This document shows, piece after piece, positions 44,342-52,996 of a stretch of 64,000 nucleotides of DNA; positions within the stretch are counted from its first letter, which is position 1, and each line of letters starts with the position of its first letter. The notes under the pieces are model-generated. The model had not been told where the DNA came from. It made no database searches and saw only the letters and a program-made list of their open reading frames with translations. Location: NCBI GenBank assembly GCA_019638455.1, contig JAHBTU010000001.1, forward strand, positions 1,379,501 to 1,443,500, written 5' to 3'. The DNA is from Saprospiraceae bacterium (GTDB lineage Bacteria > Bacteroidota > Bacteroidia > Chitinophagales > Saprospiraceae). The position numbers and the translations under genes are program-made.

Positions 44342-44438
44342 TCCAAAACTGACAAACAGACGACACTCCCGATTTTTTTTCGCAATGGTGTGAAAAGATA
44401 TGTTCCTTTGTGAAACAAATTTTTCAATCCGCATTGCC

Positions 44439-44945
44439 ATGAACCGATACCTACAGCTCGCGCTATTCCTGTGCTTTGCCTCATACAGCGCATCCCACGC
44501 ACAAGACTACGAGTCATCCATCCAAGTCATCAGCGCCTCCGGCAAAACAGGCACTCAAAACGGCCTTACTTTCAGCTACACCGTCGGAGAGCCTTTCATC
44601 ACCACCCTTTCGGGCAATAGTCGCAAACTCACACAGGGATTCCACCAACCGGAACTTTCCACATCCGTCTCCGTCAACAACCCTGACATGGCAGATTGGA
44701 ATATCGAGGTGTTTCCCAACCCGACCACAGATGTGCTGACCATACGTTTTTCAGACACAAAAGGCTCCGTGCTTCGTGCCAATGTCGTCAACCTACTCGG
44801 ACAGGTCATGATGGCCAACCAACCCTTGACCCAACCCGACGGCTCTCGACTTGATTGCACGACTTGGCAACCAGGCATCTACATCTTGCAGCTTCAAGAC
44901 CCTTCCACCCTCGGAATGGCATCCGTGCGATTCATAAGGCTTTGA
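44439..44945 (+). CDS. Small T9SS type A cargo protein
   Basis: The protein is 168 residues from ATG 44439; the signal peptide ends ASHAQ. A short beta segment (SASGKTGTQNGLTFSYTVGEPF ... LTQGFHQPE) of a kind common in Bacteroidota secreted proteins precedes the type A sorting domain (VFPNPTTDVLTIRFSD ... GIYILQLQD). The mature part before the domain is only about 60 residues, so it is unlikely to be an enzyme. It lies 126 bases upstream of the large S74 adhesin gene on the same strand, and the two probably form a surface-structure unit. Confidence 0.85.
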   Translation: MNRYLQLALFLCFASYSASHAQDYESSIQVISASGKTGTQNGLTFSYTVGEPFITTLSGNSRKLTQGFHQPELSTSVSVNNPDMADWNIEVFPNPTTDVLTIRFSDTKGSVLRANVVNLLGQVMMANQPLTQPDGSRLDCTTWQPGIYILQLQDPSTLGMASVRFIRL

Positions 44946-45071
44946 TTCCTCAAAGCTGCTTTTGTCTTGTCAATCCCATTTCCGGTCCCTTTCTTCGGTT
45001 GCCGTTCCCTCTGACCAGAAGACAATCCTGCTTCACACTGACGATTCTTTTTTTCCTAAACTGATTTTCCC

Positions 45072-48000
45072 ATGAGAAGTCGTTTGTTCTTTTTCCTACT
45101 GGCATTGTGCCTCGCACTTCCACTTGCAGCACAATTTACCCCACAAGGTTTTAATTATCAAAGCATTGTAAGAAACGTGAACGGCGCACCGCTCACCAAT
45201 CAGACAGTAGTGCTACTTTTTTCCATTCGCAGCGGCGCTCCCAACGGGCCAGTAGCCTACTCCGAAAAACAGACCATTTCGACCAATGAGTTTGGCCTTG
45301 TCAATTTGGTCATTGGGCAAGGTGGCACACCGCTGCAAGGCAACTTTTCCACCATCAACTGGGGCGGTGGTGCCAAATTCCTCACTGTGGCGTTGGAAAC
45401 CTCTCCCAACGTCTTCGACGAATTAGGCTCCTCCGAACTCATGAGCGTGCCTTATGCACTCTATGCCCAAAGTACAGCCACTGGTGGAGGCGGGGGCGAC
45501 AACTGGGGCTCGCAAACAGTAGTGACTGGACCTACCCTGAGCGGCAACGGCACTGCCGCCAGCCCGCTCTCCATCGCACAACAAGGTGCCACGACAGGGC
45601 AAGTGTTGAAATGGGATGGAACAAAATGGATACCCCAAGACGACATTGTTGGCTCCGGCTCTGGCGGCGGCACCGTGACTCAAATCAACACAGGAGCGGG
45701 ACTCACAGGAGGGCCTATCACAACTTCTGGCACCATTAGCCTGAACAATACAGGGGTCGCACCCGGCATTTACGGTAGCGCCACCGAAATCCCCGTTATC
45801 ACGGTAGATGCCCAAGGCCGCGTGACCGATGTGTTCAAGACAGTCGTTCAGCCCGGCACAGTGGGCATCACCGGAGCAGCTGGCATCAATGTGCAGCAAA
45901 ATGGCTCCAACTTCGTCATCACCAATACTGGCGACGTGGACCCGACTGACGACATAACCATTTCCAGCATCGCAGACGGCGACGTTAGCGGGCCTTTCAG
46001 CAATTTGCAAATCAAGGCAAACGCAGTGGGCACCAACGAAATAGCCAGTGGAGCCGTGACGGGCGCAAAACTCAACAACATGAGCGCCACGAACGGACAA
46101 GTCCTCAAATGGAACGGCACCACTTGGGCACCCGCAGCAGATGCTGGCATCACCACGGTCGGCATAACCGCTGGCACAGGCATCTCCGTGACGGGCAACT
46201 CGCCAAACTTCACCATCACGAACACTGGCGACACCAACCCCAATGACGACATAACCATCGTAAGCATCGCTGACGGCGAAATCACCGGCAATTTCACCAA
46301 TTTGCAAATCAAGGCAAACGCGGTGACGAGCAACAAAATAGCCAATGGAGCCGTCACCAGTGCAAAACTGAGCGACATGGGAGCCTCCAATGGCCAAGTG
46401 CTCAAATGGAATGGCACGGCATGGATTCCCTCAGCCGATGCAGTCGGAAACACCACCGTACTGCCGGGGCCGGGCATCTCAATCGTCGCGGCGGGTAATT
46501 CCTACACCGTCATCAACAATGGCGACCTCGACCCCTTCGACGACATTACCATCAACTCGCAGGCGGGCGGCGACCTCTCTGGCCCATTCTCCAACCTTCA
46601 ATTGAAACCCGCCGTCGTCACCAACTTGGAATTGGCCAACAATTCCGTTGGCACCACCAATATCATCAATGGCTCCATCACCGGAAACAAACTCAACAAC
46701 ATGAGCGCAGGTGTGGGTCAAGTACTCAAATGGAACGGAACGACATGGGCACCTGCCAATGATAACTCGGGCGGCGACAACTGGGGCACGCAGGTCGCGC
46801 AAACCGATGCCACACTCACTGGCGATGGCACACTCATCTCCCCGCTAAAGATTGCGCAGCAAGGCGCGACAAGCGGCCAAATACTGAAATGGAATGGTTC
46901 CACATGGTTTCCGGGCAATGAAACTGGCGACAATTGGGGCGCACAGACCGCCGTCGTCGGAACCGCACTCACTGGCAACGGCACCGCAGGCAGCCCATTG
47001 AATCTAGCTCAACAAGGTGCCAGCAATGGCCAAGTGCTAAAATGGAGTGGCTCTGCTTGGACTCCGGCAGCCGATGCTGGCGACGACTGGGGCGCTCAAA
47101 CCGTGGTGGTCGCGCCCGCACTCACAGGCAATGGCACCGCTGGCAGCCCGCTCAACCTCTCCCAACAAGGAGCCACCGCCGGCCAAGTGCTGCACTGGAG
47201 CGGCTCCGCATGGGTACCCGCCACATTCACCGGCGACAATTGGGGCACTCAAACCGTGGAAACTGGCACCAGCCTTGTCGGCGATGGCACCGCCAGCAAT
47301 CCGCTTGAAATAGCCCCACAAGGAGCCGTGGCGGGGCAAGTGCTCAAATTCGATGGCGCCAACTGGATACCCGGCAATGACGCGGTGGGAGGCACAGGCG
47401 ATATTTACAACGCTGGTGCAGGTATCAGTATCAGCGGCGTATCGCCCAATTTTGTCATCAACAACACGGGTGATTTGGACCCAACCAATGAACTGCAAAC
47501 ACTCAGCCTCAACGGCAACGACCTGTCGCTGTCCAACGGCGGCGGCACCGTCACACTACCTGCCGGCAACAACTACAATGCCGGCACGGGTATCAGCATT
47601 ACTGGCAGCGCACCCAACTTCACCATCAACAACACGGGCGATGCCGACAACGACCCCGCCAACGAGCTGCAAACGTTGAGCATATTGGGCAATCAACTGA
47701 CCCTTTCCAATGGAGGTGGCTCCGTCACGCTGCCCGATGGCGACAACTATACCGCTGGCGTAGGCATCAGCATCACAGGAAACGCTCCGAATTTCGTCAT
47801 CAACAACACAGGGGACGACGACGACGACCCAACCAACGAGCTACAAACGCTCAGCCTCAACGGCAACATACTCGAAATATCAGGCACTGGCAGCACAGTG
47901 GACCTCAGCACAATTGGCGGTGGCACAGGCGACCCCAACTGGAAATTGAACAACAACAACATTTACAATACCAATACTGAAAACGTGCTGATTGGCACTA

Positions 48001-48998
48001 TGACCAGCACGACCGGCAAATTGCAAGTAGTAAACAATGACAATGGCGAAGGCGTATATGCCCAAAACAGCAATAGTTCGGCAGCCATCATTGGCCAAAA
48101 CAACGGCGTAGGCCCCGGAGGCGTATTCACCTCGGCAGGCGGCCCAGCATTGTTGACCAAAGAGGGCAACGTAGGCATCAATGTCGCATCGCCCGCCTTC
48201 CGCTTGGACGTGGACGGCGACGCACACATCAAAAGCTCGGTTTCCACCCCTCAGCTGACCGTAGAGCAGGCAAGCGCCGATTTCTCGCGCGTTTTGCTGA
48301 AAAACAGCGGAGCAGGAGGCTGGACTTTGGCCGGACGCGGTGGAGCCACATCTTTGTTCACTATTGACGGAGGCACTGGCACAAGCTTAGGCCTCAACCC
48401 CGCTTTTGCAGCCAACGGCACGGGCAACGTCGGGTTGAACGGCATAAACAACGGCCCATCTTCCGTCAAAGTCTTCCAGCGCGATAAAGACGCCGCCTTG
48501 TCGCTCGAAAATCAATTGGGCCGACGCTGGGATTTTGAGGTGAACGCGCTCGGCAACTTGGTACTCTACAACGACCAAATCGGCGCTGGTGTGCCTGCTG
48601 GCACTTTCAACGCCTTGACAGGGCTTTATTTGCCCTCCGACAGACGTTTGAAAAAAGAAATTGCTGCCATTCCAATGGGCATTTTGAACAAAATCATGCA
48701 GCTTCAGCCAGTCTCATACTACTACACGGCTGAGCAAGACATGAAAAAACGCTCGCTCGGATTTATTGCCCAAGAGGTGGAATCCTTGTTCCCAGAGCTC
48801 GTTGGTGAAAGTCAAGGCCGCGACGGCCAGACCAATTACCTTTCGCTCAACTACGCTGGTTTTGGCATCCTCGCTATCAAAGCCATTCAGGAACAGCAAC
48901 AACAAATTGACTCATTGAAATCTGAAAACGAGGCGCTTCGCAAACAAATGGAGAAATTTGAGGCGCGATTGCAGCAGTTGGAGCAAACAAGAAAATAA
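45072..48998 (+). CDS. Large modular secreted adhesin with S74 tail-fibre chaperone domain
   Basis: The 1308-residue protein has a signal peptide ending LAAQ and an N-terminal domain typical of such surface proteins (FTPQGFNYQSIVRNVNGAP ... LMSVPYALYAQ). The middle is built of three repeat types: three units of about 95 residues (GIxxxxxGxNFxITNTGD...NGQVLKWNGTxW), four contiguous 51-residue units (DNWGxQT...), and three units of about 57 residues (YNAGxGISI...). The C-terminus is a peptidase S74 intramolecular chaperone (SDRRLKKEIAAIP ... FIAQEVESLFPELV) ending in a coiled coil (QQQQIDSLKSENEALRKQ). S74 domains help phage tail fibres trimerise and then cut themselves off. There is no T9SS sorting domain. 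No other phage genes are nearby. Confidence 0.9.
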   Translation: MRSRLFFFLLALCLALPLAAQFTPQGFNYQSIVRNVNGAPLTNQTVVLLFSIRSGAPNGPVAYSEKQTISTNEFGLVNLVIGQGGTPLQGNFSTINWGGGAKFLTVALETSPNVFDELGSSELMSVPYALYAQSTATGGGGGDNWGSQTVVTGPTLSGNGTAASPLSIAQQGATTGQVLKWDGTKWIPQDDIVGSGSGGGTVTQINTGAGLTGGPITTSGTISLNNTGVAPGIYGSATEIPVITVDAQGRVTDVFKTVVQPGTVGITGAAGINVQQNGSNFVITNTGDVDPTDDITISSIADGDVSGPFSNLQIKANAVGTNEIASGAVTGAKLNNMSATNGQVLKWNGTTWAPAADAGITTVGITAGTGISVTGNSPNFTITNTGDTNPNDDITIVSIADGEITGNFTNLQIKANAVTSNKIANGAVTSAKLSDMGASNGQVLKWNGTAWIPSADAVGNTTVLPGPGISIVAAGNSYTVINNGDLDPFDDITINSQAGGDLSGPFSNLQLKPAVVTNLELANNSVGTTNIINGSITGNKLNNMSAGVGQVLKWNGTTWAPANDNSGGDNWGTQVAQTDATLTGDGTLISPLKIAQQGATSGQILKWNGSTWFPGNETGDNWGAQTAVVGTALTGNGTAGSPLNLAQQGASNGQVLKWSGSAWTPAADAGDDWGAQTVVVAPALTGNGTAGSPLNLSQQGATAGQVLHWSGSAWVPATFTGDNWGTQTVETGTSLVGDGTASNPLEIAPQGAVAGQVLKFDGANWIPGNDAVGGTGDIYNAGAGISISGVSPNFVINNTGDLDPTNELQTLSLNGNDLSLSNGGGTVTLPAGNNYNAGTGISITGSAPNFTINNTGDADNDPANELQTLSILGNQLTLSNGGGSVTLPDGDNYTAGVGISITGNAPNFVINNTGDDDDDPTNELQTLSLNGNILEISGTGSTVDLSTIGGGTGDPNWKLNNNNIYNTNTENVLIGTMTSTTGKLQVVNNDNGEGVYAQNSNSSAAIIGQNNGVGPGGVFTSAGGPALLTKEGNVGINVASPAFRLDVDGDAHIKSSVSTPQLTVEQASADFSRVLLKNSGAGGWTLAGRGGATSLFTIDGGTGTSLGLNPAFAANGTGNVGLNGINNGPSSVKVFQRDKDAALSLENQLGRRWDFEVNALGNLVLYNDQIGAGVPAGTFNALTGLYLPSDRRLKKEIAAIPMGILNKIMQLQPVSYYYTAEQDMKKRSLGFIAQEVESLFPELVGESQGRDGQTNYLSLNYAGFGILAIKAIQEQQQQIDSLKSENEALRKQMEKFEARLQQLEQTRK
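46776..47387 (+). repeat. Four tandem 153-bp coding repeats in the S74 adhesin
   Basis: Units start at 46776, 46929, 47082 and 47235, exactly 153 bases apart, each beginning with GAC (DNWGxQ or DDWGAQ). A single related unit starts at 45498. Copies differ at many bases, so they are not very recent. Confidence 0.85.
47406..47900 (+). repeat. Three coding repeats of about 57 codons in the S74 adhesin
   Basis: Units start near 47406, 47574 and 47748 with Y-N/T-A-G-x-GISI and contain NELQTLSLNGN and a short Gly-Gly-x-Val strand. The 168- and 174-base spacings differ by Asp/Asn insertions (GDADNDPAN, GDDDDDPTN). Confidence 0.75.
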
Positions 48999-49042
48999 TG
49001 CCTTTTGGCGAAAATCACCTTGTTTAGAAAAACTGCTAAGCA

Positions 49043-49085
49043 GAAGCCACAGAGTCGAAGGGGGATTCTGTGGCTTCATTCTTTC
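49043..49085 (+). terminator. Terminator after the S74 adhesin gene
   Basis: Perfect 11-bp arms GAAGCCACAGA and TCTGTGGCTTC around a 13-base loop, followed by ATTCTTTC. Confidence 0.8.
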
Positions 49086-49107
49086 AAACTAAACGGAGAA
49101 AACTACC

Positions 49108-50376
49108 ATGCCTCGAAGCGCAATCACTTGGCTAATGGCAACCTTTATCGCCGCGACGACCGCTCACGGGGCAGTCGCCGCTCAGGTCGCCGTCGCAGAC
49201 ACCTCCTATTTCGACTATCGAGACACTTTTTGCTCCAACCAGACCTTGCTGATTGGCAACCAAATTTTCGATGCGTCCAACCCGAGCGGCATCGTTTTTT
49301 TGCCCGGAGCGGCCAGCGGGGGCAACGATAGCGTCATTTTTGTCAATTTGGTTTTTTTCCAGCCCCCTATCACCATACTAAGCCAAAGCCTTTGCGGTGG
49401 CGACACCGTGTGGGTGAACGGAAGGGCTTACCATTCCAAATTTTTTATCGGGGAGGAAATCGTGGACGACGGAGCGGCCAACGGGTGCGACAGCATCATC
49501 CGGGTCAACCTCAGTTTTTACCCCAACGAACTTGAATACGAAGCAACCATCTGCGAGGGCGACACGATTTTTTTTAATGGAAAAGCATATCACGCTTTCA
49601 ACACATCGGGCGAGGAAAGGATAAGCGGTGCTGGCGCAGCAGGATGCGACAGCATCATAAGAATCAATCTGAATGTCTTGGTGCCCCCGTTTAGTATCAT
49701 CGCCGACACGTTGTGCGCCGATGATTTTTTAATCGTCAATGGCCAACGCTACGACCGTGAGAATCGCGCTGGTCTCGAAATTTTGCCGGGGGCGGGCACT
49801 AACGGCTGCGACTCGTTGGTGTATCTCAGCCTCGACTTCCGCGAAGGCTGGGTCTATTTGGGCGAGGACAGGGAAGTATCGCGGGGCGACACAGTGTGTA
49901 TCACGCCGCTGTTTGGCCTTGTGCCGCAAAGCCTTGAATGGCAACCTGCCCCACCCTGCCAAGACTCGCTTTGCGTCATACCCTGCATTGAATTGAGCAG
50001 CACTGCCTATTATCGCCTCATCGCTACCGACACCAATGGCTGCGCGGCCAGCGATGAAATACGAATTTTTGTTGCCAACGAGGATAGGGTGTATGCGCCC
50101 AATGTGTTCAACCCAGATGCGCCTTCTCCGAACAACCGTTTTTTCATAAGCACCGACAGCGATGTGGCCATCGTCCGCCGAATGTTGATTGCCGACCGAT
50201 GGGGTGGTATTTTGTTCGACAAAAACGACCTCATCCCTGATGACCCGATGCAAGGCTGGGACGGCACTTGGCGTGGGAAAACCGTGCAGGTAGGAGTCTA
50301 CACCTATTGGATGGAGTTGGAACGCATGGACGGGACACGGTTTGAGAAGGCTGGCACGATAAGCGTGGTTCGCTGA
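49108..50376 (+). CDS. Secreted repeat protein with gliding-motility-associated (CHU_C) domain
   Basis: The 422-residue protein has a signal peptide with a likely cut after AVAAQ. Four related units of about 65 residues follow, each with a Cys-x-x-(G/D)-D pair, a VNG or FNG turn and a closing GCDSIIRVNL strand. They form beta modules typical of surface proteins of this group. Then comes an Ig-like segment and a type B C-terminal domain (VYAPNVFNPDAPSPNNRFF, then ADRWGGILF, and GVYTYWMELE). It sits after the S74 adhesin gene beyond a terminator and converges on mutS2. Confidence 0.85.
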   Translation: MPRSAITWLMATFIAATTAHGAVAAQVAVADTSYFDYRDTFCSNQTLLIGNQIFDASNPSGIVFLPGAASGGNDSVIFVNLVFFQPPITILSQSLCGGDTVWVNGRAYHSKFFIGEEIVDDGAANGCDSIIRVNLSFYPNELEYEATICEGDTIFFNGKAYHAFNTSGEERISGAGAAGCDSIIRINLNVLVPPFSIIADTLCADDFLIVNGQRYDRENRAGLEILPGAGTNGCDSLVYLSLDFREGWVYLGEDREVSRGDTVCITPLFGLVPQSLEWQPAPPCQDSLCVIPCIELSSTAYYRLIATDTNGCAASDEIRIFVANEDRVYAPNVFNPDAPSPNNRFFISTDSDVAIVRRMLIADRWGGILFDKNDLIPDDPMQGWDGTWRGKTVQVGVYTYWMELERMDGTRFEKAGTISVVR

Positions 50377-50385
50377 CGCGCCGCA

Positions 50386-52779
50386 TCAGGTCAACTCCAC
50401 GATGGTCACGCCTTCGCCGCCCCCCTCTTGTTGCGGATGATAGACATTGGAGATGTTGCCGCCATACTCGCGCAATTTTTGTCGAACCACCTTGCGCAGC
50501 ACGCCGTCGCCTTTGCCGTGCAGAATATGCAGGTTGCTGGCGTTGGCCAACAGTGCGTTATCCACGAATCTTTCCAGCACCTGCAAAGCCTCCTCTTTGC
50601 TCATGCCTCGCAGGTCAATTTTCGCGTCGAAGGCCGCCGACTGCTGCAAGTCCGTAGCTGTGGTGTGGGCTGTTTGTTGTATCGGCTCGGCAGCGGGAAG
50701 CAAGTCGCGCAAGTGAGCCGTGACACGAATGCCTCCCATAGCGAGGCTCGCTTTTTGTCCTTTTATTTCCTCAACGCGACCAATGGCTCCCCCAGCCCTC
50801 AATCGCACAAAATCGCCCACCACCAAGGGCTTGCTCGATGCAGAAGGCACCGCTTTTTCTTCCAGACGAATCACCTCTGCATTTACCTCATCCACCTGAC
50901 GAGCCTTGTCGCTACGCTCTTGCCGAAGCTTGGCCGACACCTCCAAAGCCCGTTCGAGATTTTTTTCCTCTTTTAGTTGCTTGATGAGCTTGTCCACCTC
51001 GCGGTTGATATTGGCACTGACGCGCAGCTCGTGTTCTTTTTGATTCAGCTTAAGCTGCTTGCGTTTAACCTCCAAATCGTGGTGCATGGAGTCGTAAGTC
51101 TTGACGAGACGTTCGAGCGATTGTTCTTTCTCAGTGACTGATTGCAGTTTTTCTTCCAATTCCTGCTTCTCACGCTGCAGCTCAATCAAGATGTCGTCCA
51201 CTGCGGTCTCGGAGCCAGTACGGTTGCGGGCATATCCGATGATGTCGCGCGGCAGGCCGCTTTTTTCGGCAATCTCAAAGGCGTAGGAGCTGCCGGGGCG
51301 CCCCACTTTCAACTCATAGGTCGGTGAAAGGGTGTCTTTGTCGAAGTGCATATTCCCGTTCAGGATGCCGGGATTGCGAAAGGCAAACACTTTTAAATTG
51401 GAATAGTGAGTGGTGATGACAGCATATACCCCCTTGCGGTGCAATTGGCGCAAGATAGCTTCCGCGATAGCGCCACCTGGTTTGGGGTCGGTGCCGCTGC
51501 CCATTTCATCAATCAACACCAATGTGTAAGGATTTGCTTTTTCGAGAAAAGCACGGGCATTTTGCAGGCGCGAGGAGTAGGTGGAAAGGTCGTCGTCGAG
51601 GCTTTGCTGGTCGCCGATGTCAGCAAATATTTGCTTGAAAATGCCAAACTCGCTCAATTCGTGCACTGGCACAAGAAGGCCGCTCTGCACCATGAGTTGC
51701 AACAGCCCGACCGATTTCATGGCCACCGACTTGCCGCCCGCGTTAGGGCCAGAAAGGATAAGAATGTGATTTTCGGGGTTCAATCGCAAATCGAAAGGCA
51801 CGGTCTTTCTGCCCAAAGGTTTGTTTTTGAGAAACAACAAAGGGTGATAGCCTTTCCGAATGGCGATGATTGGTTTTTCTTTCAAAACAGGCATCCCTGC
51901 GCGAAGGGATAGGCCGAGCTTGGCTTTGGCCTGTATTTCGTCGAACCGCACCAACGTCTCCAGATAACTCCGAATCATCGGGCTGTAAGGGCGAATCGTC
52001 TCGCTCAAGTCACGCAGGATGCGGAATATCTCCCGGCGCTCGTCGTGCTCAAGGTCGAAGAGGTCGTTGTTGATTTCGATGACGGCCTCCGGCTCGATAA
52101 ACGCCGTGCGCCCCGTGTCGGACTCGTCGTGGATGATGCCCCTGATTTTGCGCTTGTGCTCGCTGGGTACGGAGAGCACGCGGCGGCCATTGCGGAAAGA
52201 TTCGGGCGAGTCGGACAGCCAACCTTTGGCACGACATTCTTGGATAATCTGACGAAAACGGGCATCCAACTCCCTCACTTTTTGCTGCATCTCGCGGCGA
52301 ATACGCATGAGCTCGGGCGAGGCATCGGGGCGAATCTCTCCCTTCTCGTCGAATACCGCATGGATGGATTTTATCAAGCCCTCATCGAACGAAAGCGGTC
52401 GGGTGATGTCGTAAAGTTTTGGATAAATCTCTTTTTTAGGCCCGGCGGAGAAAAACTTGAACACGTCGCGCATCAGTTGCAAGATGCGCAAAATGCCCTG
52501 AAACGACTCTGCCTGCAACGTGTAGCCTTCAATTTCGAGCATCTTCAAATCCGGTCGGATATCGGGGAACGACTCCAACGGGAATCGGTCGTTTTTTTCC
52601 AAGGCAAGTTTGAACTCGCGCGTCTCGCGCAAGGCAAGGTCTATTTCCGAGAAATTTGTCTTTGGAAAAGTCTGTCGCAACGCTTCCGCCGCCATGGGCG
52701 TAAGCGCCTCCCTTTCAAGCAAATCAAGGATTTTATCAAACTCGAGTTTACGAAAAACGTCTTTCGGTTCAAAAGTCAT
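50386..52779 (-). CDS. mutS2: Endonuclease MutS2
   Basis: The protein is 797 residues from ATG 52779. MutS2 suppresses recombination between diverged DNA and acts on stalled or collided ribosomes. The MutS core and ATPase (Walker A GPNAGGKS, residues 344-351; signature STYSSRLQNA; Walker B LVLIDEMGSGTDP) are followed by a long coiled coil (about 490-620), a KOW-like segment and a C-terminal Smr nuclease domain (DLRGMSKEEAL ... LHILHGKGDGVLR). All motifs expected for an active enzyme are visible. The next gene, on the opposite strand, ends 9 bases away. Confidence 0.95.
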   Translation of the reverse strand: MTFEPKDVFRKLEFDKILDLLEREALTPMAAEALRQTFPKTNFSEIDLALRETREFKLALEKNDRFPLESFPDIRPDLKMLEIEGYTLQAESFQGILRILQLMRDVFKFFSAGPKKEIYPKLYDITRPLSFDEGLIKSIHAVFDEKGEIRPDASPELMRIRREMQQKVRELDARFRQIIQECRAKGWLSDSPESFRNGRRVLSVPSEHKRKIRGIIHDESDTGRTAFIEPEAVIEINNDLFDLEHDERREIFRILRDLSETIRPYSPMIRSYLETLVRFDEIQAKAKLGLSLRAGMPVLKEKPIIAIRKGYHPLLFLKNKPLGRKTVPFDLRLNPENHILILSGPNAGGKSVAMKSVGLLQLMVQSGLLVPVHELSEFGIFKQIFADIGDQQSLDDDLSTYSSRLQNARAFLEKANPYTLVLIDEMGSGTDPKPGGAIAEAILRQLHRKGVYAVITTHYSNLKVFAFRNPGILNGNMHFDKDTLSPTYELKVGRPGSSYAFEIAEKSGLPRDIIGYARNRTGSETAVDDILIELQREKQELEEKLQSVTEKEQSLERLVKTYDSMHHDLEVKRKQLKLNQKEHELRVSANINREVDKLIKQLKEEKNLERALEVSAKLRQERSDKARQVDEVNAEVIRLEEKAVPSASSKPLVVGDFVRLRAGGAIGRVEEIKGQKASLAMGGIRVTAHLRDLLPAAEPIQQTAHTTATDLQQSAAFDAKIDLRGMSKEEALQVLERFVDNALLANASNLHILHGKGDGVLRKVVRQKLREYGGNISNVYHPQQEGGGEGVTIVELT

Positions 52780-52820
52780 ATCGGATTCACGGTTTACGGC
52801 ACACGGTGAACGGTCGGCCG

Positions 52821-52828
52821 CAAAATTA
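52821..52828 (-). promoter_or_regulatory. Bacteroidota -7 box for mutS2
   Basis: TAATTTTG on the minus strand is a perfect match, 41 bases upstream of the chosen mutS2 ATG. It lies inside the longer open frame, which supports the ATG at 52779. Confidence 0.6.
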
Positions 52829-52996
52829 CCGCCCTTCAAACAAAATCCTGACATGGAAGTTCCTCAGAGCCATTCGATGAAAACCCGGCGGATGCTAAAA
52901 TTGGCTGTTCAAGATATTTTAGTCTAAAACCCGTTGCAGGCGACAGCCTATAATTACATTTGCTGCTCGTTTTTCAAAATTTTAAACTACTGCCTT

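Noticed and set aside
45498..47900. CRISPR-like repeats in the adhesin gene
   Set aside because: The repeats are in-frame protein-coding units of 153-290 bases with degenerate sequence, not short identical repeats with unique spacers.
45072..48998. Prophage or tail-fibre gene from a phage
   Set aside because: The S74 domain is phage-like, but the protein has a signal peptide, lies among secreted-protein genes and has no structural phage genes nearby.
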